In this document: positions 43,296-51,268 of the stretch, piece after piece
Position numbering within the stretch: position 1 is the first letter of the stretch
Layout: each line of letters opens with the position of its first letter
Assembly (NCBI RefSeq): GCF_048820915.1
Contig: NZ_JBMERR010000004.1
Coordinates: 157,182 to 221,181 of the forward strand
DNA: 64,000 bases
Direction: 5' to 3'
DNA from: Cribrihabitans_A pelagius
GTDB lineage: Bacteria > Pseudomonadota > Alphaproteobacteria > Rhodobacterales > Rhodobacteraceae
Position numbers and translations under genes: made by a program
The notes under the pieces: generated by a model
What the model was told of the DNA's origin: nothing
The model's database searches: none
The model's input: only the letters and a program-made list of their open reading frames with translations

Positions 43296-44204
43296 ATGGC
43301 CAATTCCCCCGGCACTGCCAATTGGACCAAGCTTCTGCTGCTGGGCGTGATCTGGGGTGCCTCCTTCATGGCGGTCTCGCTGGCGCTTGAAGGCGTCCCG
43401 CCGATGACCATTGCCGCGCTCAGGATCACCCTGGCAGCGCTGTGCCTGCTCGCGGTGCTGCGCGCCCTCGGGATCGCCCTGCCCTCGCCCAGGCACCGCG
43501 AGGGGCGCATCATCTGGGCCTGCGCCCTTGGCATGGGAGTGTTCTCGGGCGCCCTGCCCTTCACCTTGCTCAGCTGGGGGCAGACCTATGTAGCCAGCGG
43601 TTTTGCCGGCGTGTGCATGGCGGTGGTGCCCCTTTTCGTGCTGCCGCTGGCGCATTTGCTGGTGCCGGGCGAGCAAATGACGCCGCGGCGCACCCTCGGC
43701 TTCCTGACCGGCTTTGCCGGGGTGGTGGTGCTGATCGGGCTGGATGCGCTGCGGACGGCGGGCAGCGATCTGGAATCCCTGGCACGGCTGGCCTGCCTGG
43801 GGGCGGCGCTGTGTTATGCGGCGGGCTCGATCATCACCCGGTTGTGCCCGGCGGTGAACCTCCTGGCGCTGTCGGCGGCAGCGCTCATCTGCGGTGCGGC
43901 GCTGATGCTGCCGCTGGCGCTCTGGGCCGAAGGCGTGCCCGCGATGCCCGGGCCGGTGCCGCTGGCGGCTGTGGTCTATCTCGGGCTGCTGCCGACGGCC
44001 CTGGCGCAGGTGCTGCTGGTGCAGATTGCCCGCAGCGCCGGGCCTGCCTTCCTGTCGACGGTGAACTACCAGGTGCCGGTCTGGTCGGTGGTGTTCGGCG
44101 CCGCGCTTTTGGGCGAGGCGCTGCCGCCGCAGCTGTTTGCGGCGCTGGCGCTGATCCTCGCCGGGCTGCTGCTGGGGCGCGGCGCGCGGCGGCGCCCCGC
44201 CTGA
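43296..44204 (+). CDS. EamA/DMT family transporter
   Basis: A 302-residue membrane protein with ten predicted helices arranged as two EamA repeats. The first begins KLLLLGVIWGASFMAVSLAL and the second LACLGAALCYAAGSIITRL. The C-terminal STVNYQVPVWSVVFGAALLG is typical of the family. The ATG at 43296 is preferred over the open upstream frame, which crosses the ilvC terminator. The substrate is unknown; members export amino acids or related metabolites. It ends nine bases before the glmM stop on the other strand. Confidence 0.88.
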   Translation: MANSPGTANWTKLLLLGVIWGASFMAVSLALEGVPPMTIAALRITLAALCLLAVLRALGIALPSPRHREGRIIWACALGMGVFSGALPFTLLSWGQTYVASGFAGVCMAVVPLFVLPLAHLLVPGEQMTPRRTLGFLTGFAGVVVLIGLDALRTAGSDLESLARLACLGAALCYAAGSIITRLCPAVNLLALSAAALICGAALMLPLALWAEGVPAMPGPVPLAAVVYLGLLPTALAQVLLVQIARSAGPAFLSTVNYQVPVWSVVFGAALLGEALPPQLFAALALILAGLLLGRGARRRPA

Positions 44205-44213
44205 GCGCGTGCC

Positions 44214-45560
44214 TCAGTCCGCGACCGCGGCCTCCAGCGCGGCGACCACGCTGTCCACGGTGAGCGTCATCAGCTCTGCGTCCTCGCATTCCGCCATCAC
44301 CCGCACCAGCGGCTCGGTGCCGGACTTGCGGATCAGCAGCCGTCCCTGCCCCGCCAGCGCGGTCTCGGCGGCGGCGATGGCTTCCTGCACGCGCTCGTCC
44401 TCCAGCGGCGCCTGACCGGCCTGATAGCGCACGTTGCGCAAGCGCTGCGGCACGGTGTCGAACTGATGCGCCAGATCCGAGGCCTTGCGGCCGCTCTGCA
44501 CCATCTCGGCCAGGAACTGCAGCCCCGCCATCAGCCCGTCGCCGGTGGTGGCATAGTCGCTCATCACAATGTGGCCCGACTGCTCGCCGCCGAGGTTGAA
44601 GCCGCCGTCGCGCATCCGCTCCACCACGTAGCGGTCGCCCACCGCGGTGCGCTCCAGCCCCAGGCCCTTGCCGTTGAGATAACGTTCCAGCCCGAGGTTC
44701 GACATCACTGTCGCCACCAGCGCGCCGCCGGTGAGGCGGCCGTCCTCGGCCCAGCGCGCCGCCAGGAGCGCCATCAGCTGGTCGCCATCGGCAACCGTGC
44801 CGGTCTCGTCGATCAGGATCACCCGGTCGGCGTCGCCGTCAAGACAGATGCCGACGTGGGCGCCATGCGCCACTACTGTCTCCGCCGCATGCTGCGGCTG
44901 GGTGGAGCCGCAGCCGCGGTTGATGTTGAGCCCGTCCGGCGAGGTGCCGACCGGGATCACATCGGCGCCCAGCTCCCACAGGACCTCGGGCGCGGCGCGG
45001 TGGGCGGCGCCGTTGGCGCAGTCGATCACCACCTTCAGCCCGTTGAGCCGCAGGTTGCGCGGCAGCGAGCTTTTCACCCGCTCGCCATAGCGGAAGCGGG
45101 CATCGTCGATGCGCTTGGCGCGGCCGATATTGTCCGCCTGGGCGGGTTCCACGCCGGCCTCGACCAGCGCCTCGATCTCGGCCTCGGCGCTATCGGAGAG
45201 CTTGAAGCCGTCGGGGCCGAAAAACTTGATGCCATTGTCCTCGGAGGGATTGTGGCTGGCCGAGATCATCACACCCAGATCCGCCCGCATCGAGCGCGTC
45301 ATCAGCCCCACCGCCGGTGTCGGCACCGGGCCCAGGAGCAGCACGTTCATGCCGGTGGAGGTCAGCCCCGCCGTCAGCGCGTTTTCGAACATGTAGCCCG
45401 ACAGCCGCGTGTCCTTGCCGATCACGACCCGGTGCACGCCGGTGCCATCGCGGCGGAAATAGCGCCCGGCGGCGGTGCCGATGCGCAGCGCCATTTCCGC
45501 GGTCATGGGGTGAATATTGGCGGTGCCGCGCACGCCATCAGTGCCGAAGAGTTTACGCAT
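44214..45560 (-). CDS. glmM: Phosphoglucosamine mutase
   Basis: A 448-residue mutase that converts glucosamine-6-phosphate to glucosamine-1-phosphate for peptidoglycan and LPS. The N-terminus is RKLFGTDGVRGTANIHPMT. The phosphoserine loop is VMISASHNPSEDNGIKFF. The Mg-binding loop is LDGDADRVILID. The sugar-binding GGEQSGHIVM and the phosphate-binding IRKSGTEPLVRVM are all present. folP lies just upstream on the same strand, as in many proteobacteria. Confidence 0.96.
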   Translation of the reverse strand: MRKLFGTDGVRGTANIHPMTAEMALRIGTAAGRYFRRDGTGVHRVVIGKDTRLSGYMFENALTAGLTSTGMNVLLLGPVPTPAVGLMTRSMRADLGVMISASHNPSEDNGIKFFGPDGFKLSDSAEAEIEALVEAGVEPAQADNIGRAKRIDDARFRYGERVKSSLPRNLRLNGLKVVIDCANGAAHRAAPEVLWELGADVIPVGTSPDGLNINRGCGSTQPQHAAETVVAHGAHVGICLDGDADRVILIDETGTVADGDQLMALLAARWAEDGRLTGGALVATVMSNLGLERYLNGKGLGLERTAVGDRYVVERMRDGGFNLGGEQSGHIVMSDYATTGDGLMAGLQFLAEMVQSGRKASDLAHQFDTVPQRLRNVRYQAGQAPLEDERVQEAIAAAETALAGQGRLLIRKSGTEPLVRVMAECEDAELMTLTVDSVVAALEAAVAD

Positions 45561-45653
45561 TGTGCCCCGTTCCTGCCGGTCCAGCCGGTCCTGTCCAGTT
45601 GATTCAGCGCGCATGCCGCAATGCCCCGCGAGGGGCCGCGCCGCCTGCGGGCC

Positions 45654-46649
45654 TCAGCGGACAGCCTGCCAGAGGCGCAGCGCCTGCACCGTCTCGGCCA
45701 CGTCATGCACCCTGAGAAATTGCACGCCTTGGGACACGGCTGCAAGCCCCACCGCGATGGAGCCGGGGGTCCGGTCCTCCGCCTTGGGCGCGTTGCCGAG
45801 CGTGCCGATGAAGCCCTTGCGCGAAACGCCCAGCAGGACCGGGCAGCCGAGCGCGTGGAACAGGCTGATGTTGCGCAACAGCGTGAGGTTGTGCTCCAGC
45901 GTCTTGCCGAAGCCGATGCCGGGGTCGATCACGATCTGCTCGCGCACGACGCCGGTGGCTTCCAGCCTGTCGATCTGCGCCGAGAGGTGGTCGTAGACAT
46001 CGAGCAGCACGTTATCGTACTGCGGATCGTCCTGCATGGTGGCGGGGCTGCCCTGGGCATGCATCACGCAGACCGGCACGCTGGCCTGGGCCGCCAGCGG
46101 CGCCAGCGCCGCGTCGAAGGTGAAGCCAGAGACATCGTTGAGCAGGTCTGCCCCCGCCTCCAGCGCCTCAAGGCCGACCGTCGCCTTGCGGGTATCGATG
46201 GAGACCGGCACGCTGCTGGCGGCACGGATCGCTTCGATCACCGGCGCGGTGCGGGCGATTTCCTCCGCCTCCTCCACCGTATCGGCGCCGGGGCGGGTGG
46301 ACTCGCCGCCCACGTCGATGATGGCGGCGCCTTCGGCCACCATCCGCAGCGCCGCATCGCGCGCGGCCTCGACACCGGCATGGCGGCCGCCGTCGGAGAA
46401 ACTGTCGGGGGTGACGTTGAGGATGCCCATGATCTGCGGCTGGGTCATGTCCAGCCCGGCAATGGTGGCGCGGCGCGCGCTCAGCCGCCGCCGCTCCAGT
46501 TCCGGCAGCAGGCCCGCGGGCTGGCGCCGGGGCGGCGCATCGCGGCTCAGAACTTCGACCTGGGTAAACCACAAAGGCCCGCCCGCCAGCGCCAGGGCGC
46601 CTTCGGGGCGGGTCTCTCCATGCTGAACCAGTGGCCGGTAATATGTCAC
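45654..46649 (-). CDS. folP: Dihydropteroate synthase
   Basis: A 331-residue DHPS that joins p-aminobenzoate to hydroxymethyl-dihydropterin pyrophosphate. It has MGILNVTPDSFSDGGRH, DVGGESTRPGADTVEEAEE, SIDTRKATVG, LLNDVSG, DPGIGFGKTLEHN and LLGVSRKGFIG. About 65 residues precede the first motif, longer than in E. coli but usual in this group. The start is a GTG overlapping the folB stop (GTGA), so the two are coupled. Confidence 0.95.
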   Translation of the reverse strand: MTYYRPLVQHGETRPEGALALAGGPLWFTQVEVLSRDAPPRRQPAGLLPELERRRLSARRATIAGLDMTQPQIMGILNVTPDSFSDGGRHAGVEAARDAALRMVAEGAAIIDVGGESTRPGADTVEEAEEIARTAPVIEAIRAASSVPVSIDTRKATVGLEALEAGADLLNDVSGFTFDAALAPLAAQASVPVCVMHAQGSPATMQDDPQYDNVLLDVYDHLSAQIDRLEATGVVREQIVIDPGIGFGKTLEHNLTLLRNISLFHALGCPVLLGVSRKGFIGTLGNAPKAEDRTPGSIAVGLAAVSQGVQFLRVHDVAETVQALRLWQAVR

Positions 46650-47566
46650 AGCTGCGATTGCTCCACGTCGATTGCCCGCAGGGGCACGCCGGGATTATCG
46701 GGCAGCTCGCCGCCGATCACAACCATTTCGCCGGCTTCGAAGGTGGCGGCAAACCAGGCCGCCAGCGCGATCGAGTTCGACGGCGGCGCCGAGGGGCCTT
46801 CGACCGCGTCGAGCACGATCTTGGAGGGTGCCCAGACGCAGATCTGGCGGTTTTTCATCGCCCAGTCCAGCTCGGTCCTTGTGGAGACCACGACGCAGCG
46901 GTCGTCCTTGGCCGCAAGCCGCCAGGCGTTCTGCTCGATCGCCAGGAGGTCGATGCGGCGCTGGGTCCATTTGTGGCCGGTAGAGGGCACCGCCAGCGGG
47001 TGGGTGCCGACGCAGAGGATCAGCGGCCGCTTGCGGCATTCCATCTGGTCGATCCAGCCGGCGAGGCAGGCGCTGTCGATCGCCTCGTTCGAGAGATACA
47101 TCAGCCGCGGATGCGGCCGCTCGCCGTTTTCCGCGCCCGGGCTCACCTGGTCCTTGGAGCGCACGATCTCCACCCCCAGCGCGCCGGGGCCGCGGTCCAG
47201 CTTCTCGATGCGCACGAAGGCGCGTACCGCCTGGGGCTCCAGCAGTATGCGCTCGGCCACCCGTTCGGCGAGGGTTTCCAGGAGGTTCAGCCGCTCCGCC
47301 GACAGCTCGTAGGCGATGGCTTCGCTGACCTTGTCATAAGACAGGATGCGGTCAACATCATCGTCCAGATCCTTCGGCAGCGGCGCGATCTCGACCACCA
47401 CGTTGAAGCAGATCCGCTGGGTGGTGCCGCGTTCGGCCTGGAAGGCGCCGATCTCGACCTCGACGGTGTGGTCGCGCAGGGAAATACGGTCCAGCGGGCC
47501 GGGCCCGGCAGTGGCGGCGGAGCGTTCGGAGGGATGCGCAAAGGCAAGTCGGATTTCTGTCGGCAT
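46646..47566 (-). CDS. folB: Dihydroneopterin aldolase with a C-terminal extra domain
   Basis: A 306-residue protein, about 2.5 times the size of a minimal FolB. Residues about 25-150 are the FolB domain: DHTVEVEIGAFQAERGTTQR, ILSYDKVSEAIAYELSAERL, LLETLAERVAERIL and AFVRIEKLDRG. This part cleaves dihydroneopterin to the hydroxymethyl pterin. Residues about 160-306 (from RLMYLSNEAIDSACLAGW, through CVGTHPLAVPSTGHKW, to VVIGGELPDNPGVPLRAIDV) form a second domain that I cannot assign. It is coupled to folP. folK is not present in the window. Confidence 0.88.
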   Translation of the reverse strand: MPTEIRLAFAHPSERSAATAGPGPLDRISLRDHTVEVEIGAFQAERGTTQRICFNVVVEIAPLPKDLDDDVDRILSYDKVSEAIAYELSAERLNLLETLAERVAERILLEPQAVRAFVRIEKLDRGPGALGVEIVRSKDQVSPGAENGERPHPRLMYLSNEAIDSACLAGWIDQMECRKRPLILCVGTHPLAVPSTGHKWTQRRIDLLAIEQNAWRLAAKDDRCVVVSTRTELDWAMKNRQICVWAPSKIVLDAVEGPSAPPSNSIALAAWFAATFEAGEMVVIGGELPDNPGVPLRAIDVEQSQL

Positions 47567-47697
47567 GGCGGTCTTGACCTTGGCTGGCGGTTGGCAGGTT
47601 CTGGACACCCACCATACTGTCTGCCCCTCCGCATAACAGGCCCGCATACGCCACGCCAGAGGCAGAAAACGGCGCCCAAAGCGCCGCATTCGAACCG

Positions 47698-48345
47698 TCA
47701 ATCGTTGAGCGCAGTGCGGTAGCGATCGTCCCGGTAGAACAGATGCGTTCCGATGCGCGTGGTGTTTGTGAAAGTCCGGCTCCAGCGCGGCTTCACCGCG
47801 GTGGTGTGGTAGTAGGTCGCGCCGGCCGTCAGCTCGGTCTTGAGCCCGTCCAGCATCGCGCGCGCCACCTTTGAGACCCGCTGATAGGCGCGCTTCTCGT
47901 TGATGACTTCCTTGTAGCCGTCGCAGGTATAGGTGAACTGGCACTGGTACTTGCGGCCGGTGCCCTGCTTGATGACGCCGCAGAGCGAATTCGGAAACTG
48001 GGCGCTCTTCACCCGGTTCAGGATCACCTCAGCCACCGCGAACTGGCCTTTTACAGTTTCGCCGCGCGCCTCGAAGTAGAGCGCTTCGGCCAGGCATTCG
48101 AACTGCGCCCCGCCCGAGGCCGCGGGCCGCGCGTCCAGCCAGTCCCTTGTATAGGCAATTTCCAGCGCACGCTCTTTCGGGCGTTTCGAGCCGAAGTTGA
48201 AGTAGCCGTTCATCTTCCGCGATGAGACCGCATTCAGCCCCGCCTGTTCCTGCTGGATCAGCTCGTCCAAACCGGTGTCGGCAGCAACACCCTTACCGAC
48301 CGTAATGGAGGTGGCCATCACGGCAAACAACGTCAACAATTTCAT
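47698..48345 (-). CDS. Secreted cell-wall hydrolase (Hydrolase_2/SleB type)
   Basis: A 215-residue exported protein with a signal peptide (KLLTLFAVMATSITVGKGVA). The C-terminal PF07486-type domain has LAEALYFEARGETVKGQFAV (catalytic Glu candidates), AEVILNRVKSAQFPNSLCGV, QCQFTYTCDGY and TYYHTTAVKPRWSRTFTNT. The family includes SleB-like lytic enzymes that cut peptidoglycan. The ATG at 48345 fits the signal peptide. The gene is preceded by a short gap after ppdK. Confidence 0.88.
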   Translation of the reverse strand: MKLLTLFAVMATSITVGKGVAADTGLDELIQQEQAGLNAVSSRKMNGYFNFGSKRPKERALEIAYTRDWLDARPAASGGAQFECLAEALYFEARGETVKGQFAVAEVILNRVKSAQFPNSLCGVIKQGTGRKYQCQFTYTCDGYKEVINEKRAYQRVSKVARAMLDGLKTELTAGATYYHTTAVKPRWSRTFTNTTRIGTHLFYRDDRYRTALND

Positions 48346-48516
48346 CCAGGGTTCCCTCGTCCTAAAGCTTGCGCCCGGCCTCCCCATTCTCACGCGGGGG
48401 CATCCCATAAAGGAAATGGCTCATTGCGTCCAGTTACGGGGGCGTGCTCCCCGCCCGCCGGGACCCGAACCGGGCTTCCGCGGCGTACTGAATGCGCCGC
48501 AGAAACCATTAATTTC

Positions 48517-51093
48517 TTAATATTTTGCGTATGTTGGCGCGACCTGCCCGGTTTGTTCCGCGATCGCCAGCTGGGCGGCGGCTAACCGCGCAACCGGAAC
48601 CCGGAACGGTGAGCAGGACACGTAGTCAAAGCCCGCATCACGGCAGAATGCTATCGATTCGGGGTTGCCGCCGTGCTCGCCGCAGATCGACAAAGTGATA
48701 TCGCCGTTCTCGGCCCGGCCGCGCTGCACCCCCAGTTTCAGCAGCTCCCCCACCCCGTCGGTGTCGAGCACGTGGAAGGGATCCTCCGGGAAGACGCCCT
48801 GGTTCACATAGACCGACATGAACCGCCCGGCATCGTCGCGCGACATGCCGTAGGTCATCTGGGTGAGGTCGTTGGTGCCGAAGCTGAGAAAGGCGGTATG
48901 GGGCGAGATCTCCCCTGCCCTCAGCGCCGCCCGGGGGGTTTCGACCATCACCCCCAGCCGGTAGGTGAAGCTGCAGCCGCGCTCGTATTTCACCGCTGCC
49001 GCCACCGCGTCGATGCGGGACTTGACCAGCTCCACCTCGCGTTTCGCCGACACCAGCGGGATCATGATCTCCGGCACCACCGGGTCGCCCTCCTGCGAGG
49101 CGTCCAGCGTGGCCTCGAAGATGGCGCGCGCCTGCATGTCGTAGATTTCAGGCACTGTCACCCCCAGCCGCACGCCGCGCAGGCCCAGCATGGGGTTGTA
49201 TTCCGCCATCTCCTCGACCCGGCGGGTCACGTCGCTCACAGGGATGCCCAGCGCCTCGGACAGCTCGCGCTGGCCGCTGGTGGAGGTCGGCAGGAACTCG
49301 TGCAGCGGCGGATCGAAGAGGCGGATGCAGACCGGCAGCCCTTCCATGATGCGGAACAGCGCGTGGAAGTCGGCGCGCTGCATCGGCAAGAGCCGCGCCA
49401 GCACCGCCGCCCGGCCCTCCGAGGTCTCGGCAAAGATCATCTCCCGCATCACCGTCAGGCGGCCGGGATCGAAGAACATGTGCTCGGTGCGGCAGAGCCC
49501 GATGCCCTCGGCGTTGAAGGTGCGCGCGGTCTCGGCATCCTCGGGGGTGTCGGCATTGGCGCGGATGCCGATGTCGCGGGCTTCATCGGCCCAGGTCAAA
49601 AGCGTCTGCACCGCGCCGTCCTGTGCGGCCTCCAGCATCTCCGGCTCGCCCGCCAGCACCTCGCCGCTGCTGCCGTCGATGGTAATGATGTCGCCGCGCT
49701 TGAAGACCCGCTCGCCCGGGGCAACCAGCATCCGCCGCTTGCTGTGGAACTTCAGGTTGGTGGCGCCGACGATGCAGGGCAGGCCCAGGCCGCGGCCGAT
49801 CACCGCGGCGTGGCTGGTGATGCCGCCGCGCTCGGTCAGCACCCCGGCCGCCGCGTGCATGCCGCGCACGTCCTCGGGCGAGGTTTCCCGCCGCACCAGA
49901 ATGCAAGGCTCGCCGCGCGCGGCACTGGCCTGGGCCTCGGCGGCGGTGAAGACCAGCCGCCCGGTGGCGGCACCCGGGCTGGCGGCGATGCCGCGGCCGA
50001 TCACGTCGCGCTTGGCGCCGGGGGCGACCTGGCGGTGCAGAAGCTCATTCAGGATATGGGCATCGACCCGCATCACCGCTTCCTGGCGCGGGATGATGCC
50101 ATCCTCGGCCAGGGCCACCGCGATGCGCACCGCCGCCTGCGCCGAGCGCGTGACGCGCACCCCGTCGAGGATATGCACGCGGCCGTTCTCGACCACGAAT
50201 TCGACCTGCATCTCCTCGCGCAGGCGCTGGCGCATCAGGGCGGCGTGGGTCTTGAGATCGGCAAAGGCCTGCGGGGCGCAGTCCTCCAGCGAGGGGCCGC
50301 GCGGGTCCTTTTCCAGAAACAGCGCGCCGGTGTTCGCGCCCAGCGCATCGCGGCCCTGGCTCTGGCTCAGGTAGCGCCCGGTGAGCTGCGGCTCGCCGGT
50401 GGTGGAGTTCACCAGCTGCAGCACGCCCGAGCCGCATTCGCCCTGGCCGACGCCGGGGATCATCTCCTGCACCACGAGGCCGAGACCGGCATCGGCAGGC
50501 GCCCCCTTGGCCTGGCGCAGGAGCCGCGCCGAGGTGCCCTCCCAGGCTCGCGCCATCGAGCGCAGCACCTCGGCCAGCTGCTCTTCGGGGTCCTGCGGGA
50601 AGGGCTCGTCGGTTTCGGCCTCATAGGCGTGCAGGATCTCGCTCAGCGCCTCCGGGCCGCCGTCCTCGACGTCGTCGAAGACATCCGGGTCGAGCCGCGC
50701 CACATGCACGGCGTAGGCCTGCACGAAGCGCAGATAGAGCGCCGCCGCCGCGTCCCGGCCCAGGCTGTCGCAGAGCTCGACGTAGCGGGCATCGTTCATG
50801 CCGATGTTGAGGACCGCCCCCGGCCCGCCCCAGTCCGGGTCTTCCGAGGACGGCCGCACACAAAGCAGCGCATCGGGGGTGAACTCGCCCAGCACGGAGG
50901 CGAGGCCGGGCATCCTGCCCTCGGCGATCCCATGCACCGCGTCGAAGGACAGGGCCACGGTGCGCGGCACCGGCATCTCCAGCCGCACCAGCCGCTGCAG
51001 GCATTTTGCGCGCCCGCCGTGGCTCGCGTTGGTAATCGGCGCGGTGGCGGTAATCAGCGCGGCGGGCGGGATCGGTCCAAAGTCTTTCTGCAC
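48517..51093 (-). CDS. ppdK: Pyruvate, phosphate dikinase
   Basis: An 858-residue PPDK that interconverts pyruvate and phosphoenolpyruvate using ATP and phosphate. It shows an N-terminal nucleotide-binding domain (VRPSSEDPDWGGPGAVLNIG). The central swivelling domain has the phosphorylated His (H428) in RGGITSHAAVIGRGLGLP. The C-terminal TIM barrel has GIGLCRTEHMFFDP, GLRGVRLG, MIPLVSAKREV, SFGTNDLTQMTYGMSRDD and CGEHGGNPESI. The start is a GTG at 51093 with AAGGA upstream. The protein is slightly shorter at the N-terminus than plant enzymes, as usual for bacteria. Confidence 0.95.
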   Translation of the reverse strand: MQKDFGPIPPAALITATAPITNASHGGRAKCLQRLVRLEMPVPRTVALSFDAVHGIAEGRMPGLASVLGEFTPDALLCVRPSSEDPDWGGPGAVLNIGMNDARYVELCDSLGRDAAAALYLRFVQAYAVHVARLDPDVFDDVEDGGPEALSEILHAYEAETDEPFPQDPEEQLAEVLRSMARAWEGTSARLLRQAKGAPADAGLGLVVQEMIPGVGQGECGSGVLQLVNSTTGEPQLTGRYLSQSQGRDALGANTGALFLEKDPRGPSLEDCAPQAFADLKTHAALMRQRLREEMQVEFVVENGRVHILDGVRVTRSAQAAVRIAVALAEDGIIPRQEAVMRVDAHILNELLHRQVAPGAKRDVIGRGIAASPGAATGRLVFTAAEAQASAARGEPCILVRRETSPEDVRGMHAAAGVLTERGGITSHAAVIGRGLGLPCIVGATNLKFHSKRRMLVAPGERVFKRGDIITIDGSSGEVLAGEPEMLEAAQDGAVQTLLTWADEARDIGIRANADTPEDAETARTFNAEGIGLCRTEHMFFDPGRLTVMREMIFAETSEGRAAVLARLLPMQRADFHALFRIMEGLPVCIRLFDPPLHEFLPTSTSGQRELSEALGIPVSDVTRRVEEMAEYNPMLGLRGVRLGVTVPEIYDMQARAIFEATLDASQEGDPVVPEIMIPLVSAKREVELVKSRIDAVAAAVKYERGCSFTYRLGVMVETPRAALRAGEISPHTAFLSFGTNDLTQMTYGMSRDDAGRFMSVYVNQGVFPEDPFHVLDTDGVGELLKLGVQRGRAENGDITLSICGEHGGNPESIAFCRDAGFDYVSCSPFRVPVARLAAAQLAIAEQTGQVAPTYAKY

Positions 51094-51190
51094 TGCAGCG
51101 TCCTTTCTTTGCCCCGGCAGAATAAGCCGATGTTACAGCGGCGCAAGCATCTTGTCGCGGAAGTTGCGGCTCAAGTGGCCTGCGGGAAAG

Positions 51191-51258
51191 AAAAAACCGG
51201 CCTTTCCGGGGGAAAGGCCGGTGCCTCCGGCGGGGGTATTTCGCGGTCAGAACGTGGC
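51191..51258 (-). terminator. Terminator of glyS with attached repeat
   Basis: ACCGGCCTTTCC (51196-51207), loop GGG, GGAAAGGCCGGT (51211-51222). On the minus strand the stem is followed by six T residues. The adjoining GCCTCCGGCGGGGGTATTT (51223-51241) is identical to the copy at 39797-39815, and GGTCAGAACGTGGC follows. It lies between the glyS stop and the ppdK start. Confidence 0.85.
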
Positions 51259-51268
51259 GCCGGGCGGG

